Source: Methyloversatilis sp.
Lineage (GTDB): Bacteria > Pseudomonadota > Gammaproteobacteria > Burkholderiales > Rhodocyclaceae
DNA: 64,000 nucleotides
Assembly: GCF_030696805.1 (NCBI RefSeq)
Contig: NZ_JAUYRO010000041.1
Span: forward strand, 1 to 64,000
Direction of reading: 5' to 3'
Part shown: positions 53,065 to 61,984 of the stretch, in pieces
How the letters are laid out: each line of letters opens with the position of its first letter
Numbering within the stretch: position 1 is the first letter of the stretch
Made by a program: the position numbers and the translations under genes
Notes under the pieces: generated by a model
The model's database searches: none
What the model saw: the letters and a program-made list of their open reading frames with translations, nothing else
What the model was told of the DNA's origin: nothing

Positions 53065-54030
53065 TCACGCCACCTGCCGGGCCGCACGGCACGCCACCGT
53101 GGCACGCAGCGTGCGTGCCAGCGATTGCAGCGAGCCGCCCGCCTGATAGCTGAAACTCACGTCGAGCACCTCGCCGGCCTTCAGGCTGATCGGCGCATCG
53201 AGCGGCAGCACGAGGTAGTCATTCAGCCAGTCCACCGTATCGCGTTCGGCGGCGCGGATCGCGAGAATGTTCTTGGTGACGAAGCGCAGTGCATTCACCG
53301 GGCCGTCCTGCTCCATCGTGAAGCTACCGGTCCAGCGGATGTCCGGCGACACGCTGTCGTCGAAGTCGAGCACGCTGTAGACCTGCGGTGCGGCCAGTTC
53401 CAGCGACCCTTCATGCACCGCGCCCACGCGCTGGAACTGCATGATCGGTGCCTGGAAGCCGAAGAAATCATAGGTTTGCTGCAGCGGCTGCACCGCCATC
53501 ACGGCCGCGGTCGGAATGAATACAGGCAGGCGGTCTCCGAAGCGCGCGCGGTAGCGAGCCTTGAAGGCATTGATCACCTCGACCTGCTTCTCGCGCAGCA
53601 TGCCGACGTGGATCATTTCGCAGATCACGACATCGACCGGTTCTGGCGGCAGGTACTCGAAGGCGTCGCCATGCACCACCTCGACCTTGTGCCCATTGGC
53701 GTTGTGCGCCAGCAGGCGGCGCGCCTCGGTCACCATGTCAGGGTTGTATTCCACACACCACACCTTGCTCGCGTTCGCCGCCGCAAAGCAGGACAGCACG
53801 CCGGTGCCGCCACCCAGTTCGAGCACGCGCGCCCCCGGGAATACCACGTGCTCGATGGCCGCCTTGAAATTGGCCATCCGGTTGGCGTCCATCAGCATGT
53901 TGTGGTGGTAGTGCAGCGGAATGAACTGGCCCAGGTAATGCGGCTCCGCAATCTCCTCGCGCAGCACGGCCTCTGACGAGGAATCGGCCTGCGGGCGCAG
54001 GAATCGGACTGCAGGTTCCATCAAAGACAT
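53065..54030 (-). CDS. PRMT-like SAM-dependent methyltransferase
   Basis: This 321-residue protein has the SAM motif I RVLELGGGTGVLSCFAA, post-I VWCVEYNPDMV, and a VVICEMIHVGML segment resembling the double-E loop of protein arginine methyltransferases. A C-terminal beta-barrel follows (PLDAPISLKAGEVLDVSFSY). True bacterial arginine methyltransferases are rare, so the substrate is open. The ATG at 54030 is preceded by GAAGGGG at 8 nt, better than the GTG at 54045. A small low-complexity frame lies directly upstream. Confidence 0.83.
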   Translation of the reverse strand: MSLMEPAVRFLRPQADSSSEAVLREEIAEPHYLGQFIPLHYHHNMLMDANRMANFKAAIEHVVFPGARVLELGGGTGVLSCFAAANASKVWCVEYNPDMVTEARRLLAHNANGHKVEVVHGDAFEYLPPEPVDVVICEMIHVGMLREKQVEVINAFKARYRARFGDRLPVFIPTAAVMAVQPLQQTYDFFGFQAPIMQFQRVGAVHEGSLELAAPQVYSVLDFDDSVSPDIRWTGSFTMEQDGPVNALRFVTKNILAIRAAERDTVDWLNDYLVLPLDAPISLKAGEVLDVSFSYQAGGSLQSLARTLRATVACRAARQVA

Positions 54031-54041
54031 GTCGAGCCCCT

Positions 54042-54239
54042 TCACGAAATCGTTGGTTCGGCCTGGATCGACGCGCCCTTGCCGGTCGAGCGAGCCGTCG
54101 GATCAGGTTTGCCGGCAACATCTGCCGGAAACTGGCCGCCGGAGACCGGAGCGCCGTCACCGGCGGCCGTTGCGGCCGGTGACGAGCTCTCCTTTGCAGC
54201 AACCGTGCCAGCTGCGGTGGCCGCAGCCGCCGCAGGCAT
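54042..54239 (-). CDS. Questionable 65-residue Ala/Pro/Ser-rich ORF
   Basis: The frame starts MPAAAAATAAGTVAAKESSS and ends 11 bp before the methyltransferase start. It is low-complexity, with no ribosome binding site and no family. The region 54031-54382 otherwise holds only the tRNA terminator, so this could be non-coding. Confidence 0.25.
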   Translation of the reverse strand: MPAAAAATAAGTVAAKESSSPAATAAGDGAPVSGGQFPADVAGKPDPTARSTGKGASIQAEPTIS

Positions 54240-54343
54240 GGTGCGAGGGGCGAACAGCGATGGCCAGCCGAGCGCCCAAGCAGTGCAACTTGATTCGGAG
54301 AAAATCGTCGGGGAATGCGAGTCAGGGATACTGCAGGGACAAC

Positions 54344-54366
54344 AAAAAAGCGCCCCGCGAGGCGCT
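54344..54366 (-). terminator. Intrinsic terminator of tRNA-Ser
   Basis: On the minus strand AGCGCC / GGCGCT pair over a 5-nt loop, followed by six T, 17 bp past the tRNA 3' end. Confidence 0.85.
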
Positions 54367-54379
54367 TGTTTGCTTGATG

Positions 54380-54471
<92 letters not shown>

Positions 54472-54571
54472 GGGGTACTGCGGCACTTCATGGTCGTGAA
54501 GCGGCGCGCAGTGTAGCACAGGGTGCGCGGCGCCGGAAAAGCGGGCGCGCGCATTTGTGCCGCGTCGTCGT

Positions 54572-56017
<1,446 letters not shown>

Positions 56018-56030
56018 TCACGCAATCGTC

Positions 56031-56297
56031 ATGCTTTCACTTCGAGACTGTCTCGATCACAGCAATCTGAGCGAACTGGAAGTCGGCGTGCTCGCCGACT
56101 ACACCGGTCTGCCAACCATGCTCGCCGCCACGCTGGCCGGTGCAATGCTGCAAAGCGAAGGCGGTGCCGACCTGATGCTGCGCATCCTGCAGGATGCCGA
56201 CACGCAGGCGTCAGAGCGCCTCGACCTCGATCAGCGCGCACGCACCAAGGCTGCGATCGAACGCTTCTGCACCGTGCATCGTCCCGAGTTGCACTGA
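56031..56297 (+). CDS. Small hypothetical protein (88 residues)
   Basis: The protein begins MLSLRDCLDHSNLSELEVGV and is predicted helical and cytoplasmic. It resembles short betaproteobacterial proteins of unknown role found near serS, though I cannot name the family. The ATG at 56031 gives the compact form; an in-frame start upstream overlaps serS and is less likely. A REP-like inverted repeat follows. Confidence 0.65.
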   Translation: MLSLRDCLDHSNLSELEVGVLADYTGLPTMLAATLAGAMLQSEGGADLMLRILQDADTQASERLDLDQRARTKAAIERFCTVHRPELH

Positions 56298-56324
56298 GGC
56301 CACAAATGCCCGCGCGAGCGGCGC

Positions 56325-56428
56325 TCGCTCCCACAAAAACCGCGGCTGAACGGTGGACGCGACTGACCTGTCGAGGCAACCCGCCCTTGAGGCGACCCAC
56401 CGTGGCAGCGACCGAACTGTGGGAGCGA
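56325..56428. repeat. REP-like inverted repeat pair
   Basis: TCGCTCCCACA (56325-56335) and its exact reverse complement TGTGGGAGCGA (56418-56428) flank 82 bp. The GTGGGAGCGA core is that of REP elements common in proteobacteria. No RAYT transposase is seen in the window. The 166-bp gap between neighbouring genes holds only this. Confidence 0.65.
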
Positions 56429-56463
56429 CCGCCCGGTCTCGATCCGCACGTCGCCCGGGGTCG

Positions 56464-57138
56464 TTACCCGAGCGAACGCTTGCGGCTCAGCGCGCCGATG
56501 AGGGCGAGCCCGGCTGCGAACAGGGCCCAGACGCCCGGTTCGGGCACCGCGGTGACGGTCAGCGATATGTTGTCGATGCCGGTGTTGAAGCTGTCCGGGC
56601 CGAATCGCAGCACGAGTCCGTTGGCGCTCGATACGCCGGGCATGAAGCTGATCGGCGTCAGGCCGGCGTCGAAGGCGCCGGAGCTCCACAACGTGTCGCC
56701 GGTGAGCAGATCGAGCACCACGGCGGATGAGCCGTCATTGCGGTTCAGGTAATCGCCGAAATCCATCGAGTTCAGCGTGACGATGTGACCGCTCCCTGGC
56801 GTGAAGGTGAATTCAGCGCTGTACAGCGAAGCATTCAAACCGCCCCACGCAACATCCACCAGACCACTGTAGCCCGCCGACCAGAAATTCAGGCTCGATG
56901 CAGACGTTTGACCGGTGCTCGCCACCAGCGATCGATGCGACACGTCGAGCACGCCGGCGATATCGCCGTAGCTCTGGCCGATGGCCACGCCGTTCGAGCA
57001 GACCTGGTTACCGTCGTTGCCGCAGATGTTGCCGGAGAAATCGAGCAGCACGCCTGTAGCGGCTGCAGCCGGTGCGGATGCCAGCAGCGCGGTCAATCCG
57101 AGCGTGGCAAACAGGGTCGGAATCCGGTGATACGTCAT
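56464..57138 (-). CDS. PEP-CTERM sorting-domain protein (paralogue 4)
   Basis: This 224-residue protein has a signal peptide (to about residue 25, SAPAAAAT), a beta-rich mature domain with a Cys pair (GNICGNDGNQVCSNG), and a C-terminal sorting signal AVPEPGVWALFAAGLALIGA then SRKRS. It lacks the His-x-His motifs of the zinc-island proteins. AAGGAG lies 6 nt before the ATG at 57138. Its target is the cell surface; its role is unknown. Confidence 0.85.
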   Translation of the reverse strand: MTYHRIPTLFATLGLTALLASAPAAAATGVLLDFSGNICGNDGNQVCSNGVAIGQSYGDIAGVLDVSHRSLVASTGQTSASSLNFWSAGYSGLVDVAWGGLNASLYSAEFTFTPGSGHIVTLNSMDFGDYLNRNDGSSAVVLDLLTGDTLWSSGAFDAGLTPISFMPGVSSANGLVLRFGPDSFNTGIDNISLTVTAVPEPGVWALFAAGLALIGALSRKRSLG

Positions 57139-57277
57139 GAAGCGCTCCTTGTGGGCCTGAAGGTGTGTCACGCCAGCAAAAAGCAGGCCGTAGCGCGCAA
57201 GTGATTGAAATACATACGGTTTGCTCGTCATGTTGCGCGCGAGCTGTAAAGTCGGGCGACACCTGCCCTGCACGGGC

Positions 57278-57295
57278 TGTAGTGCACGCACTACA
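57278..57295. promoter_or_regulatory. Candidate operator between PEP-CTERM protein 4 and the DJ-1/PfpI gene
   Basis: A perfect 8-bp inverted repeat with a 2-bp spacer, TGTAGTGC-AC-GCACTACA, lies in the 205-bp divergent region, 49 bp before the DJ-1/PfpI start. The regulator is unknown. Confidence 0.5.
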
Positions 57296-57343
57296 CAACA
57301 TTCACATCTGTCGTGATACCGGGTCGGTGCATGGCTGCCTAGC

Positions 57344-58156
57344 ATGGGCACCATGAACCGGCCAGCGAACCTTCCGATGATGTCGCAACGCAAGCGCGGC
57401 TTCCGGCTGGGCGTCTATGTGTTCAAGGACGCCGAGATCGTCGACTTCACCGCGCCGCACGGGGTGTTTTCGGTGGCGCGGCGGTTCGACCCGGAACTGG
57501 ACGTGTTCCTGATCGCCGATGCGATGCGGCCGGTGCAGGCGCAGGCGGGTTTCACCGTACTGCCCAACTACAGCTTCGCCGACCAGCCGGCGATGGATGC
57601 CTTCCTGATTCCCGGCGGCGCCGGCACGCGGCAGGAAACCTGGAACACGCGGCTGCACGACTACATCGACGCCCTGCCCTCGACCTGCCTGCTGACCAGC
57701 GTGTGCACCGGCTCGTGGATCTACGGCCACATGGGCCTGCTCGACGGCATTCCGGCGACCAACCGCAAGGAACCGGACCGGCTTGAAGCGTCACATCTGG
57801 GCAAGGTGCCGATCGACCGCCTGGCCGAAATCGCGCCCGCCTGCCGCATTTCGCGCGCCCGCGTGGTGGACGCCGGCCGCATCGTGACCGCCGGCGGCAT
57901 CGCCTCGGGCATGGAACTGGGCTTTCACCTGCTGCGCCGCGCCGGCTACGACGAAGGCTTCAGCCGCGAAGTGGCGCGCTGCATGGAATACACCGCCGCC
58001 TACGACACCTACGCACACGACATCGAATACGCCCCCAACCCGGTTCCGTGCCACGCGAAGCCAGAGCCGCAATCAACGCATTCGCCGCAATCAACGCTTT
58101 CTCAGTCAGTACCGCAGCCCGTCCCACTTTCCCAGCCCGCCCCTCTTTCCCAGTAA
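57344..58156 (+). CDS. DJ-1/PfpI family protein, isonitrile hydratase-like
   Basis: This 270-residue protein has the DJ-1/PfpI fold: GVYVFKDAEIVDFTAPHGVF, AFLIPGGAGTRQE, and the nucleophile elbow TSVCTGSWIYGHMGLL with the catalytic Cys. Isonitrile (cyclohexyl isocyanide) hydratases have this arrangement. It lacks an AraC-type DNA-binding domain. The C-terminus is a Pro/Ser/Gln repeat tail (SQPVPLSQ-like), probably disordered. The start may be any of three nearby ATGs (57344, 57353, 57377). Its place 22 bp before the cyanate importer supports a role in C-N compound metabolism. Confidence 0.82.
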   Translation: MGTMNRPANLPMMSQRKRGFRLGVYVFKDAEIVDFTAPHGVFSVARRFDPELDVFLIADAMRPVQAQAGFTVLPNYSFADQPAMDAFLIPGGAGTRQETWNTRLHDYIDALPSTCLLTSVCTGSWIYGHMGLLDGIPATNRKEPDRLEASHLGKVPIDRLAEIAPACRISRARVVDAGRIVTAGGIASGMELGFHLLRRAGYDEGFSREVARCMEYTAAYDTYAHDIEYAPNPVPCHAKPEPQSTHSPQSTLSQSVPQPVPLSQPAPLSQ

Positions 58157-58178
58157 GCCCCCTCCGAGGAGATCGTCC

Positions 58179-59540
58179 ATGAGCACATTCAGAAATCCGT
58201 TCGACGCCAACGTGAAACTCAGCGGCTGCTCGTGCGGGCGTCACCACAGCCAGGCCGAACACGAACAGGCGGAACTGCTGTCGGAAGAAGCCATGCTCGA
58301 CCGCGTGGTCGAAGGCGCGGTGATGCGCGCGCTGTTCCCGCACGATGAAACGCGCCGCAATTTCATCCGCGCCGTCGGCACCAGTACGGCGATGGCGGCG
58401 ATCTCCACCTTCCTGCCGCTGGGCACCGTGAAGGACGCCTTCGCCTCGCCCGGCCCGCTTGAAAAGACCAGGCTCAAGGTGGGCTTCATTCCCATCACCT
58501 GCGCCACGCCCATCATCATGGCGCACCCGCTGGGCTACTACTCGAAGCAGGGTCTCGACGTGGAAGTGGTGAAGACCGCCGGCTGGGCGGTGATCCGCGA
58601 CAAGTCGCTGGCGAAGGAATACGACGCCGCCCACATGCTGTCGCCGATGCCGCTGGCGATTTCGGTCGGCGCCGGCTCCAACCCCATCCCCTGGACGATG
58701 CCGGCGGTCGAGAACATCAACGGCCAGGCCATCACGCTGGCCGTGAAGCACAAGGACAAGCGCGACCCGAAGATGTGGAAGGGCTTCAAGTTCGCCGTGC
58801 CGTTCGACTACTCGATGCACAACTACCTGCTGCGCTACTACCTGGCCGAGCACGGCATCGACCCGGACACCGACGTGCAGATCCGCTCGGTGCCGCCGCC
58901 CGAAATGGTGGCCAATCTGCGCGCCGGCAACATCGACGGCTTCCTCGCGCCCGACCCGGTGAACCAGCGTGCGGTGTATGACGGCGTGGGCTTCATCCAC
59001 GTGCTGACGAAAGACATCTGGGAAGGCCACCCGTGCTGCGCCTTTGCCGCCAGCAAGGAATTCGTTACCACGATGCCCAACACCTACAAGGCCCTGCTGC
59101 GCGCCGTCATCAGCGCCACCGCCACGGCCAGCAACCCGGCCAACCGCAAGCAGATCGCCGAAGCGATCGCGCCGGCCAACTACCTGAACCAGCCGGTCAC
59201 CGTGGTCGAACAGGTGCTCACCGGCACCTACGCCGACGGTCTCGGCGGCATCCAGAAGGTACCGGGCCGCATCGGCTTCGAGCCCTTCCCGTGGGAATCC
59301 TTCGCCGTATGGATCCTGACGCAGATGAAGCGCTGGGGCCAGATCAAGGGCGACATCGACTACCAGAAGATCGCCAAGGAAGTGTTCCTCGCCACCGATG
59401 CCGCGGCGCTGATGAAGGAAGTGGGCCTGCCGGTGCCGACCAGCACGACCAAGAAGTTCTCGGTCATGAAGAAGGAATTCGATCCGGCCAAGCCGGAGGA
59501 ATACCTGAACAGCTTCAAGATCCGGAAGGTATCTGCATGA
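58179..59540 (+). CDS. ABC transporter substrate-binding protein (NrtA/CmpA family), probably for cyanate
   Basis: This 453-residue protein has a twin-arginine motif (ETRRNFIRAVG, Arg59-Arg60), but only after a 57-residue N-terminal extension containing CSCGRHH. The mature domain begins near KTRLKVGFIPITCATPIIM and matches nitrate/bicarbonate/cyanate binding proteins. The following permease, ATPase and cyanase make cyanate the likely substrate; nitrate cannot be ruled out from sequence. It would be exported folded by Tat. The stop overlaps the permease start as ATGA. Confidence 0.85.
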   Translation: MSTFRNPFDANVKLSGCSCGRHHSQAEHEQAELLSEEAMLDRVVEGAVMRALFPHDETRRNFIRAVGTSTAMAAISTFLPLGTVKDAFASPGPLEKTRLKVGFIPITCATPIIMAHPLGYYSKQGLDVEVVKTAGWAVIRDKSLAKEYDAAHMLSPMPLAISVGAGSNPIPWTMPAVENINGQAITLAVKHKDKRDPKMWKGFKFAVPFDYSMHNYLLRYYLAEHGIDPDTDVQIRSVPPPEMVANLRAGNIDGFLAPDPVNQRAVYDGVGFIHVLTKDIWEGHPCCAFAASKEFVTTMPNTYKALLRAVISATATASNPANRKQIAEAIAPANYLNQPVTVVEQVLTGTYADGLGGIQKVPGRIGFEPFPWESFAVWILTQMKRWGQIKGDIDYQKIAKEVFLATDAAALMKEVGLPVPTSTTKKFSVMKKEFDPAKPEEYLNSFKIRKVSA

Positions 59541-60388
59541 CACGCAACAAACCCTGGCTGGCACCGCTGCTGTCGGCGCTCTTTTTCGCGCTGTTCGTCG
59601 GCGTGTGGTATCTCGCGACCTCGACCACGGCGGCCCCGGTCGCCGGGCCGGCGGTTGATCCCGAGTACGCCGCGCTGCTCGGCGCGGAAGCGGCGACCGG
59701 CGGCCAGTCGGCCATGCCCGGCCCGGGCGAGGTGGCAGCCAAGATCTGGGAACACGTGACGGACCCGTTCTACGATCGCGGCACCAACGACAAGGGCCTC
59801 GGCATACAGATCGGCTATTCGATCGCCCGCGTGCTCGCCGGCTATCTGCTGGCGGCGCTGGTGGCGATACCGCTCGGCTTTTTGATCGGCATGTCGCCGC
59901 TGGTCTACAAGGCGCTCGACCCCTTCATCCAGATCCTGAAGCCCATCTCGCCGCTGGCCTGGATGCCGCTTGCGCTCTACACCATCAAGGACTCGGGCAT
60001 TTCCGCCATCTTCGTCATCTTCATCTGCTCGCTGTGGCCGATGCTGGTGAATACCGCGTTCGGCGTTGCGTCCGTCCGGCGCGAATGGCTGAACGTGGCG
60101 CGCACGCTCGAAGTGAAACCGATCCGCCGCGCCTTCCTGGTGATCTTGCCGGCCGCTGCACCGACCATCCTCACCGGCATGCGCATTTCCATCGGCATCG
60201 CCTGGCTGGTCATCGTCGCGGCCGAAATGCTGGTCGGCGGCACCGGCATCGGCTACTTCGTGTGGAACGAGTGGAACAACCTCTCCATCACCAACATCAT
60301 CACCGCCATCCTGCTGATCGGGCTGGTCGGCATGCTGCTCGACCACCTGCTGGCCTGGGTCGCGCGCGCCATTTCGTGGAGAGAGTGA
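59537..60388 (+). CDS. ABC transporter permease (nitrate/cyanate type)
   Basis: This 283-residue permease has a first TM segment at about residues 8-26, a periplasmic stretch, then five or so TM segments. The EAA-type coupling loop is EWLNVARTLEVKPIRRAFLVILP. It belongs to the NrtB/CynB/SsuC family. It overlaps the binding-protein gene, and the ATPase gene starts 31 bp later. Confidence 0.92.
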   Translation: MTRNKPWLAPLLSALFFALFVGVWYLATSTTAAPVAGPAVDPEYAALLGAEAATGGQSAMPGPGEVAAKIWEHVTDPFYDRGTNDKGLGIQIGYSIARVLAGYLLAALVAIPLGFLIGMSPLVYKALDPFIQILKPISPLAWMPLALYTIKDSGISAIFVIFICSLWPMLVNTAFGVASVRREWLNVARTLEVKPIRRAFLVILPAAAPTILTGMRISIGIAWLVIVAAEMLVGGTGIGYFVWNEWNNLSITNIITAILLIGLVGMLLDHLLAWVARAISWRE

Positions 60389-60419
60389 CCATGGAAAAAC
60401 TCTTTGTGGAGCGCCCCCA

Positions 60420-61283
60420 ATGACCCAGCCCTTCCTGAAGATCGAAGGCCTGAAACGGCAGTTTCCGCAGGCCGGCCAGCCGGATCCCGATCCGGTGTTC
60501 GAAGACGTGCATTTCGGCATCGAACGCGGCCAGTTCGTCTGCGTGCTCGGCCACTCCGGCTGCGGCAAGACGACCATCCTGAACATCCTCGCCGGTCTGG
60601 ATGAAGCCACCGCCGGCCACGTCATCATGGACGGCCGCGAAGTGCGCGGCCCGTCACTCGACCGCGGCGTGGTGTTCCAGAGCCACGCGCTGATGCCCTG
60701 GCTCAGCGCGCTGAAGAACGTCGAATTCGCCGTGCGCAGCCGTCACCCGGAATGGACGCGCGAACAGGCGCGCGCGCACGCGGTGAAGTATCTAGAAATG
60801 GTGCATCTGGGCCACGCCATCGACAAGAAGCCGGCCGAGTTGTCCGGCGGCATGAAGCAGCGCGTCGGCATCGCCCGCGCGTTCTCGATCGAACCCAAGA
60901 TGCTGCTGCTCGACGAACCGTTTGGCGCGCTCGACGCGCTCACCCGCGGCAGCATCCAGAGCGAACTGATCGGAATCGTCGAAGCCACAAAGCAGACCGT
61001 GTTCATGATCACCCACGACGTGGACGAAGCCATCCTGCTGGCCGACCGCATCGTGCTGATGACCAACGGCCCGCGCGCCAAGATCGCCGAAATCGTCGTC
61101 AACCCGATGCCCCGGCCGCGCGACCGCGAAACCCTGCATCAGCAGCCGGAGTTCTATCCGCTGCGCAACCACCTGGTCGACTTCCTCGTGAAGCGCTCGC
61201 GCGCCTTCGCGCCCGGTGCCGACTGGGACCCGAAAAACCCGCCCCTCGTGTACCCCGGCGCCCCCGCCCGCGCGGCCGCCTGA
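60420..61283 (+). CDS. ABC transporter ATP-binding protein (nitrate/cyanate type)
   Basis: This 287-residue ATPase has Walker A GHSGCGKTT, signature LSGGMKQRVGIARA, Walker B MLLLDEPFGALDALT and the switch His in MITHDVDEAILLADRIV. It is of the NrtD/SsuB/TauB type. It powers the importer with the two genes before it; cyanase follows after 30 bp with its own good ribosome binding site. Confidence 0.94.
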   Translation: MTQPFLKIEGLKRQFPQAGQPDPDPVFEDVHFGIERGQFVCVLGHSGCGKTTILNILAGLDEATAGHVIMDGREVRGPSLDRGVVFQSHALMPWLSALKNVEFAVRSRHPEWTREQARAHAVKYLEMVHLGHAIDKKPAELSGGMKQRVGIARAFSIEPKMLLLDEPFGALDALTRGSIQSELIGIVEATKQTVFMITHDVDEAILLADRIVLMTNGPRAKIAEIVVNPMPRPRDRETLHQQPEFYPLRNHLVDFLVKRSRAFAPGADWDPKNPPLVYPGAPARAAA

Positions 61284-61313
61284 CCCACCCTCAACCATCC
61301 AAAGGAGAAGCAC

Positions 61314-61757
61314 ATGAAACGCGAAGACGTCACCGACCTCATCGTCGAAGCCAAGGTTGCCAAGGGCCTGAAGTGGGCCGACATCGCCAGCGCCATCGGC
61401 CTCAGCAAGGAATGGGTCACCGCCGGCCTGCTCGGCCAGATGACCTTCACCGCCGAACAGGCCGGCATCATCGGCAAGATGCTCGACCTCCCGGCCGACG
61501 CCGTCACCCAGCTCCAAGTCGTGCCCTACAAGGGCTCGCTGCCCACCTCCGTCCCGACCGACCCGCTGATCTACCGCTTCTACGAACTGATCAACGTGTA
61601 CGGCACCACCTTCAAAGCCCTCATCCACGAAGAATTCGGCGACGGCATCATGAGCGCCATCGACTTCAGCATGGACATCCAGCGCCAGGCTGATCCCAAG
61701 GGCGATCGCGTCAACGTGGTGCTCTCGGGCAAGTTCCTGCCCTACAAAACCTATTAA
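61314..61757 (+). CDS. cynS: Cyanate hydratase (cyanase)
   Basis: This 147-residue decameric enzyme turns cyanate and bicarbonate into ammonia and carbon dioxide. The catalytic residues are present: Arg88 and Glu91 in IYRFYELINVYG, and Ser114 in DGIMSAIDFSMDIQ. AAAGGAG lies 6 nt before the ATG. It is the last gene of the importer unit. Unlike the E. coli cyn operon, no carbonic anhydrase (cynT) or CynR regulator is adjacent. Confidence 0.98.
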   Translation: MKREDVTDLIVEAKVAKGLKWADIASAIGLSKEWVTAGLLGQMTFTAEQAGIIGKMLDLPADAVTQLQVVPYKGSLPTSVPTDPLIYRFYELINVYGTTFKALIHEEFGDGIMSAIDFSMDIQRQADPKGDRVNVVLSGKFLPYKTY

Positions 61758-61761
61758 GTTC

Positions 61762-61980
61762 TCAGTAGTGCGGCGGTAACTCGTCGCGTGGATTTCGCAG
61801 CACCGGCGCGCTGCCTTCGGGCAGCTGCTGGCGCAAACCCATGACTTCGCGCAGCAGCAGATCGATCTGCTGCTGTTGGCGGTAGATCGTCTGGTTCAGC
61901 TGGTCCAGCAGGTCTTCCGCGTAACTGGCCTTGATCTCCAGTTCGGTCAGGCGGGCATCGGTGTTGGCGGGGGTGTCCAT
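61762..61980 (-). CDS. slyX: SlyX family protein
   Basis: This 72-residue protein is a short coiled coil (ARLTELEIKASYAEDLLDQL, then QQQQIDLLLREVMGLRQQL) ending in the typical DELPPHY. SlyX is widespread and has no settled function. It is convergent with cynS, 4 bp away, and lies just downstream of the GGDEF-EAL gene. Confidence 0.93.
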   Translation of the reverse strand: MDTPANTDARLTELEIKASYAEDLLDQLNQTIYRQQQQIDLLLREVMGLRQQLPEGSAPVLRNPRDELPPHY

Positions 61981-61984
61981 GCCG

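Noticed and set aside
57960-59564. 534-codon minus-strand open frame across the PfpI and binding-protein genes
   Set aside because: It spans two well-supported plus-strand genes, is rich in His/Gly/Arg in the manner of antisense frames, and matches nothing.
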